Origin: Clostridia bacterium
GTDB taxonomy: Bacteria > Bacillota > Clostridia > Christensenellales > CAG-314
Assembly (NCBI GenBank): GCA_036654455.1
Contig: JAVVRZ010000008.1
Span: 1-37,876 of the forward strand
Direction: 5' to 3'
Length of the DNA stretch: 37,876 bases
The position numbers were made by a program, and so were the translations under genes. Below, one piece after another: positions 9,001 to 16,658 of the stretch (position 1 is its first letter; each line of letters begins with the position of its first letter). The notes under the pieces were generated by a model, which saw only the letters and a list, made by a program, of their open reading frames with translations, did no database searches and was not told where the DNA came from.

Positions 9001-10369
9001 ACAAATTGAAGACGACGAAGTTTTAGACGATAAAAATCACTCGGGAGACCAAGCGTTTAGGCTAAAATTTAAAAACTATAATATGGATAGCCCGTACCTT
9101 AAAGGCGTAAATCCAGCCCAAGAATATAGTTTCTATTCGGGTTGCTCAGTTAAAATTAAAGACGAAACTAAGGTTGAAACATTAGTTTCTACCTGGGATA
9201 CTTCTTACACTATTGACTCCGACCGTGATAAGCTAGGCGGAGATAAAGTTCCAAGCCAAAGACCTGTTTTAACTGTCGAAACGCTTGCAAATGGGGCGAC
9301 TGTATTTACGGCAGGTTCGGCGTTTATGTCAAACTTTGAAGTTTCCGTTCAAATGGATAACGCTACAACTTTGCCATATTCAAACTCAAATATCTGTTTT
9401 AACATTATTAGAAAGATTGCGCCTCCTCAACCTAAGGCAATTAGCGAAATTAAAATGGGGTTAGAAGGTGAAATATTTACCGTACAAGGTATTGTTACGT
9501 CTAACGCAAGCGGTTATGATAGGGAAACAGCATTCTTTGACTGCATATATATACAAGATAATAGCGGCGGACTTAACTTATTCCCTGTTTCGGGTAACTA
9601 TTGCGCAGGCGACCTAATTATGGCGACAGGCAAAGTGTCTAGCTATAACGGCGAAGTGCAAATGGAAGTTACCTCAACCGAACTTATTCAAAAAGAATTC
9701 TCTGTGCCAAATCCTAAAAAGATGTCGGCAGAGGAAGCCTCGCTTAAAGAGAACGTAGGCTGGCTTGCTAAGGTAGAAGGTATTGTAAGCAAAGTAACGT
9801 TTAAAGAGAATTTGCTCGAAAGTTTTGTGCTTGACGGCAAGGCTCTTGTATGGTTAGACGGATATATCACGCCCGGTGTTGACTTAAATTGGATTAAGAA
9901 TGGTATGACCGTAAGCGTTGAAGGTTTAACTTCTATGACGGCAAACAAAGAGTCGGGCGAAAGATTTATTTCAAGAATAAGAATAGCCGACCGCAATACA
10001 ATTAAATTTATTAGGGGAGCGTTAACTACCCCAACATTAGTAATAGAATCTATGACCAAGCACGCTATAACTATCAAGGCTGTGCCGGGCGCAGAATATT
10101 CTATTGATAAAGGTAAAACTTGGCACGATAGCAACGTCTTTACCGACTTAGACCCTAACACTAACTATATTTGCGTTATTCGTATGAAAGCAACCGAGAA
10201 TGAAAATGCTTCTTCGCCTAGCGAATTTGAGATAGTAACCACAAAGAGTAAAGCAGGGACTGTTGAGGTAATATTGATAGTTTCGGCAGTTGTAGTTGTA
10301 GCCGGAGGCGGTGTAGCGGTAACGCTTGTTGTGCTTAAAAAGAAAGGTAAACTTAAAGGTAAGGTATAG
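6068..10369 (+). CDS. Large membrane-anchored PHP-domain metallohydrolase with OB-fold-like region
   Basis: The 1433-residue protein starts at GTG with AGGAGG at 6056-6061. An N-terminal signal or anchor (about 10-35) leads to beta-rich modules (40-380). A CehA/McbA-like PHP domain follows at about 395-660, with metal-site residues visible as LHSHT (H401, H403), TDH (D433, H434), NHPGK (H532) and GDNHQ (D595, H597). Next come CARDB-like beta modules (about 680-860), an unrecognised alpha/beta region (about 865-1120), an OB-fold-like region (about 1125-1310, similar in style to those of secreted YhcR-type nucleases), a small beta domain, and a C-terminal helix ending in lysines (1400-1433). 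It should act outside the cell as a phosphoesterase or related hydrolase. The substrate is not shown. Position after the nucleoside importer suggests nucleic acid or nucleotide breakdown, which is inference. Confidence 0.8.
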   Translation: MTKFVKLYSKRLLSMLIVLILLLGIGFSQGLIFAFPEDEVFEIYVFGNKSKGDYPAPFVATSGILKEKGTLTLSSNPKIITCNADGYPSGNGFDDGELAWLMAISTEGYANITIKECNMRSSSGAPRDFKVFASLDGKVWEDIAQCKKLPDGEMIKVLSDVKLPSTYDNQKTVYLKWAMSSAVSAGNSSISTTGTNRFGATVITAIEYRPEGMPRKVVSDIKSGEVPKGKVVTLSCEKGSIIKYSVNGGVENVTTTDSVEVAIDTFIGEKKECVITAKSFNNIMESYVATFTYTQAELYINSSVPTGRMITPTRAISFVATYAEATVQYQITYRYGKDDATTEGWANYTKPLLFADKASFPILIATKADAAGGYLASPTILFLYHYSDNLEVFNLYYGQLHSHTGDSDGTGTVSGAYDYADNIADVDFLAVTDHSNYFDTKNDSKEVNTTADKWVKGLQAAKDATDEEFVGLYGYEMTWSGGPGHMNTYNCNGFVSRNSSIYNNKTNDIGLQEYYKLLTTEAMRGSVSAFNHPGKTFGTFSDYAYYNPLYDEMITMIEVGNGEGEVGSGMYFRSYEEYWKALDKGWHVAPTNNGDNHQGKWGNSNTARTVILSTELTAEGLYKALRNMRVYSTEEADLQIDYRLNGNAMGSILYESDIVDDINITAKIVNPSGTNIKRVSVIVNGGKEIGVVDDIGKSSYDYTLNCKAGEYTYFYLKVELENDHLAVTAPVWVGEVEKIGISSFESDTFMPVKGEEMNLSVTIFNNETENLIIDSVEFRKGDYPIGILGESIVPQGKLMTFSIGYAPTFAGETKFEVHITGHIGTNVRKYFTSFKTTVRDGATLKTIGIDAAHQNDYVAGNYKNSITNFAEMAGTNGARVVMLRQITAQTLANVDALILTPPSRRESKIDLDGNPTKLQSYLPEELTAIKDWLVKDKVIIICGLADYSDKKITQGMDTTPYHAAYQMNLVLDIIGANTQIEDDEVLDDKNHSGDQAFRLKFKNYNMDSPYLKGVNPAQEYSFYSGCSVKIKDETKVETLVSTWDTSYTIDSDRDKLGGDKVPSQRPVLTVETLANGATVFTAGSAFMSNFEVSVQMDNATTLPYSNSNICFNIIRKIAPPQPKAISEIKMGLEGEIFTVQGIVTSNASGYDRETAFFDCIYIQDNSGGLNLFPVSGNYCAGDLIMATGKVSSYNGEVQMEVTSTELIQKEFSVPNPKKMSAEEASLKENVGWLAKVEGIVSKVTFKENLLESFVLDGKALVWLDGYITPGVDLNWIKNGMTVSVEGLTSMTANKESGERFISRIRIADRNTIKFIRGALTTPTLVIESMTKHAITIKAVPGAEYSIDKGKTWHDSNVFTDLDPNTNYICVIRMKATENENASSPSEFEIVTTKSKAGTVEVILIVSAVVVVAGGGVAVTLVVLKKKGKLKGKV

Positions 10370-10407
10370 AAATATATCAAAGCTATATAATTTTAGGAGG
10401 AAAAATA

Positions 10408-13173
10408 ATGAAAAAATTTAGACTATTGCTAGCATTAGTTCTTGTATTTGCATTAGCGTCAACTTTGGTTGCGTGCGGACAAATATACACAATCACCTTT
10501 GACAGTCAAGGCGGTACGGAAACAATTGCAATTAAAGTTGAAGAAGGCAAGCTTGCAACTAAGCCTGCCGATCCAACAAAGGTCGGTTTCACATTCGGCG
10601 GATGGTATCTAGAATCTACATTTACCACGCTATATGATGATTGGACCAAACCTGTAACTAAGGATATCACTTTGTACGCAAAGTGGACGCCGATTGAAGT
10701 TTCTTATACAATAACTTTCAATAGCAATTTAGGTAGCGCAGTAGAAAACATCGTTGTTAAGTCTGGTCTTACGGCGACTGCTCCCGCTAATCCAACTCGT
10801 GAAGGTTATGAATTTGACGGCTGGTATACCGATATGCTATTTACTAATCAATATGATTGGTCGACTGCTGTAACCGCCGACATTGAGCTACTTGCTAAAT
10901 GGAATAAGATTTCTTACGTAATTACATTTGATTCGCAAGAAGGGTCTAACGTAGCGAAATTAACTATTGATTATAACGCAGTAGCGACCAAGCCGGCTGA
11001 CCCAACTCGTGAAGGTCACATATTTAGGGGTTGGTTTACCGACAATCAATTTACAACCGAATATAATTGGGCAAGCGTAGTTACTGCCGATATGAAGTTG
11101 TTCGCTAAGTGGGAAAAAGCTACTTACAGCGTTACATTTGTGCTTAACGACGGTGTAATCAATGCAGGTGGCGTTACTCAATATGTTTATGGTTCAACAA
11201 CCACTCTACCTACTGACGTAACCAAACTAGATAGCAAGTTTGGCGGTTGGTATGCAAATGAAAAGTTTGACGGCGCTCCCATTTTAACAATCAACCCAAG
11301 TGACGTAGGCGACAAAACTTACTACGCTAAATGGGAAGAAAATCTTGGTAATTTATCTTCATACATAGAAGGATTTGAGAATTCTACGTTGTTGCCATTA
11401 CCCGGAAAATATGGTTCTTACTCTAATCGTCCAGACGTTAAACTAGGTCAATTTAGTTGGTCAATTTCAGCTAGTACTGTAAATAACGACGCTAATGATA
11501 GAAAGTTTGGCGACACAAGCGCAAGACTACGTGGTAGTAACAAAGACGAAACTAACCCAAATAAAATCGAATTAAATACTTATGTAAATGGTTTAATTCA
11601 AATTACCTTTATGTACGGTTCTTATAGCGGACACGAAGGCGGAATTATTCACGTATATTATCAAGTTGAAGGTTCGCAAGTTTGGGTAGAGCTAGGTAGC
11701 GTAACGGCATTAAAGTGGGCTGATATAAACGAAATGTCGCTTGCAAAATTTACTATTCCTGTTGAAGCAAGGACACAAAATATTCGCTTTAAGATTGAGA
11801 AAGAAATCAATACCACTAAGTCTACTTCGGTAAGTATTGATAATATTACAATGAACTTCTTAGCTGACGCTTATAGCGTAGTATCTTATGAAACTAACGG
11901 GGGCGGTTACATTGATTCGGCATTATTAGCAAACAACGCTGTTTTAACTAAACCTGTTGACCCGATTAAAGAATTACACGGATTTATGGGTTGGTTTACC
12001 GACGATAAATTTACCACAGCGTACGACTTTGCTAAGCCAGTTACCGCAAGTATGAAACTTTTCGCTAAGTGGGAAGCATATACGGTACAATCTTTAACGC
12101 TTAGTTTGACTAATGTAAAAGTTAAATTCTATCCTACGCAGGCATTTGAGTATGATAACCTAATAGTTACCGCTCATTATAGCAATAATCAAGATGTAGT
12201 TGTAACGAACTATGTAATTAAAATATTTGACAGCGCTAACGTTGAAGTAACAGACTTTTTAGCAGCAGCAGCCGGAACTTATACTGTCAAAATTACTTTT
12301 GCCGAAGGTGAAACATCATATACAATTACTAAATATGCAGAAGCAGCTCCTATTTATGACGTAACATTTGTTAAATATGATGGCACGACTGACAAGATAG
12401 TAAAAGTTTCGCAAGGCGAATTCGCAAGCGTTGCAGACCCTGTATGCGAAGGCAAAATGTTTATGGGTTGGTTTACCGACGCTACTTGTTTAACGCTTGC
12501 CGACATAACAACTGTTGAGATTACCGCTGCAACATCATTCTACGCTTTGTGGTTAGATAAGTATGTTCAGGACTTTGAGAATGCTAGTTGGGATTCTTTC
12601 AGTTATAATAATCGTAGTGTTGCCGACCTATTAATTTGGTCTGTTTCTGGTTCAGTCAATCGTACAGACGTTAAGGACCACAAGATTGGAACTGGCGCAT
12701 TAAGACTTCGTTCTAACACTAAGGATGCTTCAAATATCAATAGATTAGAGCTAACTAACTATATCACAGGCGTAAAGACTATAACCTTCTCTTATGGCAG
12801 TTATGGCACGCATAAGGACGGAGATATAGCGCTTTATTACCAAATTAAAGGCACAACTACTTGGACAAAAGTTGGCGAAAGCCTTATAGTTGCCGCTTGG
12901 GACGACCCAACCGGATTAGTATTAGCCAAATTTGACGTATCGGCAACCGCAGGTCAATCAGTTAGATTTAAGATTGAAAAAGCAATATTTGATGGCGGAA
13001 GTTCGGTAAATATTGATAACTTAACATTCTGGGCTTGTGGCATAGCTCAATTACCAGCCGGAACAGGCGCAAATAGCAGTGGGCAAGTTGATACTGTTAT
13101 TAATACCGCTATTCTAAATGACAAAGCAACATTAATGTGCAAGAAATGCAGAGCATTAACCACTGGTAAGTAA
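10408..13173 (+). CDS. InlB-type (Listeria-Bacteroides) repeat surface lipoprotein
   Basis: This 921-residue protein has a lipoprotein signal with lipobox LVAC (Cys23). At least five InlB B-repeat (Flg_new-like) modules follow, each ending in a WYTD/WFTD...ADMKLFAKW-type motif: about 25-95, 98-165, 168-235, 490-555 and 650-715, with a more diverged copy near 238-311. Two copies of a roughly 170-residue beta-sandwich-like domain (about 318-487 and 718-885) share D/GFEN, SARLRGS/ALRLRSN, YGSY and VRFKIEK motifs and resemble carbohydrate-binding or choice-of-anchor domains. It is likely a surface-exposed binding protein. The start has AGGAGG at 10395-10400 and follows the PHP gene by 38 bases, so they are probably cotranscribed. 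The C-terminus ends in a short CKKC-containing tail with no anchor, consistent with N-terminal lipid anchoring. Confidence 0.85.
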   Translation: MKKFRLLLALVLVFALASTLVACGQIYTITFDSQGGTETIAIKVEEGKLATKPADPTKVGFTFGGWYLESTFTTLYDDWTKPVTKDITLYAKWTPIEVSYTITFNSNLGSAVENIVVKSGLTATAPANPTREGYEFDGWYTDMLFTNQYDWSTAVTADIELLAKWNKISYVITFDSQEGSNVAKLTIDYNAVATKPADPTREGHIFRGWFTDNQFTTEYNWASVVTADMKLFAKWEKATYSVTFVLNDGVINAGGVTQYVYGSTTTLPTDVTKLDSKFGGWYANEKFDGAPILTINPSDVGDKTYYAKWEENLGNLSSYIEGFENSTLLPLPGKYGSYSNRPDVKLGQFSWSISASTVNNDANDRKFGDTSARLRGSNKDETNPNKIELNTYVNGLIQITFMYGSYSGHEGGIIHVYYQVEGSQVWVELGSVTALKWADINEMSLAKFTIPVEARTQNIRFKIEKEINTTKSTSVSIDNITMNFLADAYSVVSYETNGGGYIDSALLANNAVLTKPVDPIKELHGFMGWFTDDKFTTAYDFAKPVTASMKLFAKWEAYTVQSLTLSLTNVKVKFYPTQAFEYDNLIVTAHYSNNQDVVVTNYVIKIFDSANVEVTDFLAAAAGTYTVKITFAEGETSYTITKYAEAAPIYDVTFVKYDGTTDKIVKVSQGEFASVADPVCEGKMFMGWFTDATCLTLADITTVEITAATSFYALWLDKYVQDFENASWDSFSYNNRSVADLLIWSVSGSVNRTDVKDHKIGTGALRLRSNTKDASNINRLELTNYITGVKTITFSYGSYGTHKDGDIALYYQIKGTTTWTKVGESLIVAAWDDPTGLVLAKFDVSATAGQSVRFKIEKAIFDGGSSVNIDNLTFWACGIAQLPAGTGANSSGQVDTVINTAILNDKATLMCKKCRALTTGK

Positions 13174-13236
13174 GTTAATTAATAAATTTAAATTATTATA
13201 AAGCAGGTTTAAATTTTATAACAATTTAGCTTAGAT

Positions 13237-13276
13237 TAAAAATTTACCCTTAGGAAATTTCCTAAGGGTATTTTTT
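13237..13276. terminator. Bidirectional intrinsic terminator between convergent genes
   Basis: A perfect 26-base palindrome (13245-13270; arms TACCCTTAGGAAA) is followed on the plus strand by six T (13271-13276) and preceded by an A-run (13238-13242) that serves as the T-run for the minus strand. It fits as a shared terminator for the InlB-repeat gene and the convergent DUF11 gene. Confidence 0.85.
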
Positions 13277-13427
13277 ATTATGATTTGTCAGTTTTTGGGC
13301 TTTATAAATCTAGGGTAAACTATTAAATTGTGTCAGTAGCGGTTTTAGGAGCTACTTCTTAGACTTAATTGACCTTTTTAATTGCGGACTATACAAATCG
13401 CTATTGTAAAACTAATTTTTTAAAAAT

Positions 13428-15815
13428 TTAATTCTTGCAATTAGTATCGCCGTTAATTTGACAGTCAACTGCGCTAAGTTTCATATTGAGAATAGACTCT
13501 AACAGCGTTATTGCATTTGTCATATCGGCAACGCTCTTGTTTAAACATAGAAGTTGTTGCGGAGTTACGTTAGGCATAGCTATAACTTTTTGTATTTTTG
13601 CGCCTTCTGCATTAGCGATTGCGCCAAGAGCGGTTTCTTGTAGAGCTATTGACTCAATTAAGTCATTTATTTGTTGACGGTAATTGTTTGTAAATATTAC
13701 GGTGTTAGCAGAATTGCTTGCGCTGTTTCCGGTCGCTCCGCCTACATTATTTGGGTTTACGGTGTAGACAAAATTTGCTTTGGCTACGTTTGCTATGGGG
13801 TTAGGGTTAGGTATTACTGTCACTTTAACTTGATAGCTAATTGTAACTGTTTGACCGGGTAGAATGTCGCTAGTAAGGGTAATAGAAGGCAGTGTCCCCG
13901 TATACGGAACGCTTACGTTGAGCGAACCGGCAACATAAGTTGTTCCTGAGGCAATAGGGTCGGTTATTACTACGTTGTCGGCAGGGACATTTCCCGTATT
14001 GGTTACAGCTATATTATAAGTTATTGTGTCACCGATATAACCAATGCTTTGGCTTGCCGTTTTTACAATGGATAATTTAGCGGTTGAAACCGGAGTTAGG
14101 ACTGTATTGCTGTTTCCATTTGCCGTTACGCCGTTAGGAAGACTGGGGTCAACGGTATATGCGTAATCTACTTTTGCTGTATTAGGAATAGGGTTGACTA
14201 CTGGGGCAGAATTAGCAATCTTTACCTTAAAGGTAATAGTAACAGTTCCGCCTGCCGGGATTGGATTGGTTAGAGTTATTGCGCTAGTCGGGTCGCCTGT
14301 AAACGGAGCGGTAGATGTTGTAGAACCTGCTACATAAGTTGTTCCGCTTGGAATAACGTCAGTTACCACTACATTATTTGCGGGAACATTGCCAGTGTTT
14401 TTTAGGTTAATGGTGTAGGTTAGAGTGTCGCCAAACTGCGCAAAAGACGGAGTTACCGACTTGACTACGTTACCAGCCGTTGTTAAATCAGCGTAGTTTA
14501 CTTGGGTAGAAACAGGGTTAGTGCTACCAGAAGTTCCGCCGGGAACTACCGCCGATGCGATGTTTACTATTGGATTATTTACCGGCGCACCGCTGTTTAC
14601 TTGTACTTGATAAGTTGCCGTTACCGTGCTGTTTGCCGGCATTGTAAGAGTTAGTCCGCTAGCAGGGGTTGTGCCTGTATATGGTACGCTTACAACAAGG
14701 TTGCCTATATACGTTGTTCCAGCCGGAGTAGGGTCGGTAAACACGACGTTAGCAAGCGGATAATTGTTAGGGTTAATACCGGTAACCGTATAGGTTAATA
14801 CATCTCCCGGCTTAGCGAATGTTTTATCTACGCTCTTTTTAAAGATTGGCGGAGCGGAATTAAGAATTGTATACTCAATAATATCTCCAAGTATGGGTGT
14901 GACATTAATTGGCAGGCTACCAGTTGGAGGAACAGTTCCGCCGGCGCTAAGGTTTACCGCAGATATTGTTTGAGTGTAAGCGGATAGAGGGCTAACGCTA
15001 CCCGGAGCCATTTGCTCTTTAATAGTGTAAGTGTTTCCTGCAAGACCGTATACTACTGCGCAAGGCGATTGCATACCGTCTACCGAACCCGTAGTTGTAA
15101 TTTGGCTATTAGGAGTTCCGGCAATGTCAATAACAAATTGGTCGGCAGAATTAATTCGGTCGCCGATATTTTTACAAACTTTAATTTTTGTTACCGCAAA
15201 ACCTACGGCAATGCCTTCTCTACCAAAAGAAGAAAGCGAAAGTGTGGTAGGAGCTAGCGAAGTTAAGACATTTGAAGCAGCAAGCCCTTGATTTAAGCCT
15301 GTAATAACCACAGTGTTAGTTCCAACGCCAGCAATCGCAGGTGGATTACCGCCAATAGTAGTTAAAAGAGTCCAAGGCGAGCCATTAGTTATAAAGGTTA
15401 AATTCTCGGTATATTGCGGGAAAGAATTTGTGCTTTCGGCGTCTGCGGCGACTGCGGTATAGTTGGTTATTGGGTTACCGCTAGGGTCTTTTACAACAAT
15501 ATTTTCTAGCACCAAAACGCTAGGAGAGCCATACGCAGGTAGAAGAGGCGTACGCATAGTTACATTACCCAAAATACCAGTATAGCCTGTTGGCCCGAAA
15601 TAACTAAAACCGGGAGGCGCAGTGGGTAGAGCCGTATATGGAACAAATGAAGTTGGAAGCGATTTAATGTCAAACGTAACCGTACTGCCATCATTTAGCG
15701 TACCTGTTAAACCTAACGCACTTTGACCGGGATTTAGGGTTAAATTTCCAAAGTTAAACCAGCCGATACCGCCTGCGCTTGGACCAGAACCGGCATTTGC
15801 ATAAGAAAAAGACAT
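13428..15815 (-). CDS. CshA/DUF11 repeat surface protein without signal peptide
   Basis: This 795-residue protein starts directly with a CshA-type fibrillar-adhesin domain (about 1-165, GGIGWFNFGNLTLNPGQS). A linker region with a TYTIKEQM motif follows. Three DUF11 modules come next (about 325-440, 445-575, 580-700), each with a P-G-D-x-x-T-Y-T/N core and a TDPxxxGTTY motif. A C-terminal helical module (about 705-795) has the motif IESIALQETALGAIANAEG. The start is set by AAGGAG (15823-15828 on the plus strand). There is no signal peptide, membrane helix or LPXTG motif, which is odd for such domains. Some Clostridia and Bacillus spore-surface proteins are made in the mother cell without signal peptides, so a spore-coat or exosporium role is possible (inference). 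It lies 71 bases after an 89-residue gene with the same C-terminal module, probably in one operon. Confidence 0.85.
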   Translation of the reverse strand: MSFSYANAGSGPSAGGIGWFNFGNLTLNPGQSALGLTGTLNDGSTVTFDIKSLPTSFVPYTALPTAPPGFSYFGPTGYTGILGNVTMRTPLLPAYGSPSVLVLENIVVKDPSGNPITNYTAVAADAESTNSFPQYTENLTFITNGSPWTLLTTIGGNPPAIAGVGTNTVVITGLNQGLAASNVLTSLAPTTLSLSSFGREGIAVGFAVTKIKVCKNIGDRINSADQFVIDIAGTPNSQITTTGSVDGMQSPCAVVYGLAGNTYTIKEQMAPGSVSPLSAYTQTISAVNLSAGGTVPPTGSLPINVTPILGDIIEYTILNSAPPIFKKSVDKTFAKPGDVLTYTVTGINPNNYPLANVVFTDPTPAGTTYIGNLVVSVPYTGTTPASGLTLTMPANSTVTATYQVQVNSGAPVNNPIVNIASAVVPGGTSGSTNPVSTQVNYADLTTAGNVVKSVTPSFAQFGDTLTYTINLKNTGNVPANNVVVTDVIPSGTTYVAGSTTSTAPFTGDPTSAITLTNPIPAGGTVTITFKVKIANSAPVVNPIPNTAKVDYAYTVDPSLPNGVTANGNSNTVLTPVSTAKLSIVKTASQSIGYIGDTITYNIAVTNTGNVPADNVVITDPIASGTTYVAGSLNVSVPYTGTLPSITLTSDILPGQTVTISYQVKVTVIPNPNPIANVAKANFVYTVNPNNVGGATGNSASNSANTVIFTNNYRQQINDLIESIALQETALGAIANAEGAKIQKVIAMPNVTPQQLLCLNKSVADMTNAITLLESILNMKLSAVDCQINGDTNCKN

Positions 15816-15886
15816 AATTTTTCTCCTTTATTTAATAAATTTGTCAGCAACTTAGTTATTAGTAGCTGTCAAGGTTGAGTATGTCG

Positions 15887-16156
15887 TTATTGACAAACCG
15901 TGTCGCTAAACATACTTAATTTAGCTTGTAATTGCATTTCTAGGCGTGAAATAGCGCTAATTGTATTTTTTACCGATGCGTTAATGGCAAATAAGTCTTC
16001 AACCGTAGCGTTACCATTTACCACCGCCATTAGTTTTTCGCTTTCGGCATTTAGAATATGCGAAAGTCCAGATTCTTGCATAGCAATCGACTCAATGATA
16101 TCGCCAATCGCCTCGCCTCGTGTGATTGTGCCCGGTTTAATTACAGGCATGCTCAT
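15887..16156 (-). CDS. Small protein sharing the C-terminal module of the DUF11 protein
   Basis: This 89-residue protein (MSMPVIKPGT...) consists almost entirely of the helical module found at the end of the adjacent DUF11 protein. IESIAMQESGLSHILNAES aligns with IESIALQETALGAIANAEG, and LFAINASVKNTISAISRLE aligns with LLCLNKSVADMTNAITLLE. I place the start at ATG 16156 because GGAGG (16169-16165) lies 8 bases before it; an upstream in-frame TTG at 16171 would overlap that ribosome-binding site. No signal peptide is present. The function is unknown. The module may be an assembly or anchoring domain shared by partners in one structure. Ends in a cysteine, as does the cysteine-containing end of its neighbour. 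Confidence 0.75.
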   Translation of the reverse strand: MSMPVIKPGTITRGEAIGDIIESIAMQESGLSHILNAESEKLMAVVNGNATVEDLFAINASVKNTISAISRLEMQLQAKLSMFSDTVCQ

Positions 16157-16169
16157 AATTATTTCCTCC

Positions 16170-16220
16170 AAAAAAATATTACATAAAATTTCCCTATATA
16201 AAGGAAAAATTATGTAATAT
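16170..16220 (-). promoter_or_regulatory. Attenuator-like hairpin touching the ribosome-binding site of the 89-residue gene
   Basis: On the minus strand, ATATTACATAATTTTTCC (16220-16203) pairs with the segment at 16193-16176 over 16 of 18 positions around a 9-base loop. It is followed at once by a run of T (16175-16170) and then by the GGAGG ribosome-binding site. This has the form of an intrinsic terminator placed inside a leader, so transcription could be attenuated just before translation starts. A simple mRNA-stability hairpin is the alternative. Confidence 0.6.
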
Positions 16221-16334
16221 CGCTAAATATGATTTATATTCTTTAATACATAATATGTACCAATTAATCTTGCTGTTCTATTTTGGCAATATTTTAGCGA
16301 ATACACAATAAGTCTATCTTTTTATATTTTACTA

Positions 16335-16363
16335 TTGACTCAAACTGACAAAAAGGTTATAAT
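16335..16363 (+). promoter_or_regulatory. Sigma-A type promoter of the signalling cluster
   Basis: TTGACT (16335-16340), a 17-base spacer and TATAAT (16358-16363) form a near-consensus promoter. The transcript would begin near 16370, leaving a leader of about 345 bases before the GGDEF/EAL gene. Confidence 0.8.
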
Positions 16364-16409
16364 ATATAAGTTGAAAAGTGTAAAAAAATGTAGAAAATTG
16401 TCACATAAG

Positions 16410-16528
16410 TTAGGCTAAATTATAGTAATTGCAGTTTAATACATTTAAACTCTAATTAGCCTAAGAAAATTAACACTTTTGTTCTAAAAGGTAAAGTTAA
16501 AGTTAGTTAGTTACTTAACTAACTTTTT
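16410..16528 (+). promoter_or_regulatory. Structured leader RNA with terminator-like hairpin
   Basis: The outer stem TTAGGCTAA (16410-16418) pairs with TTAGCCTAA (16456-16464) and encloses a second stem, AGTTTAA (16433-16439) with TTAAACT (16445-16451). About 35 bases on, AAAGTTAGTTA (16499-16509) pairs with TAACTAACTTT (16516-16526), followed by further T. The arrangement suggests a regulated leader or a short separate RNA. I could not match it to a known riboswitch, including the two c-di-GMP classes. Confidence 0.5.
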
Positions 16529-16658
16529 CAGTCAAAACTAACATTCTTGATTTTCTTTAATAAATCTAACGCATACTTTTTTAAGATAAGTTGTTTCTTG
16601 TCGTAAACAGTTAGCTTGTCTTAGGGTGAAAAATTATAAATTATGAGGAGAGTTCGAT

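Noticed and set aside
13330..13360. AGTAGC/GCTACT hairpin after the DUF11 gene
   Set aside because: The stem is only 6 bp with no T-run on either strand; the perfect palindrome at 13245-13270 is the better terminator.
16207..16232. Sporulation sigma-E-like promoter (TCATATT and CATAATTT on the minus strand) before the 89-residue gene
   Set aside because: The boxes resemble the consensus but are only 11 bases apart, shorter than the usual 14 or so, so I do not call it.
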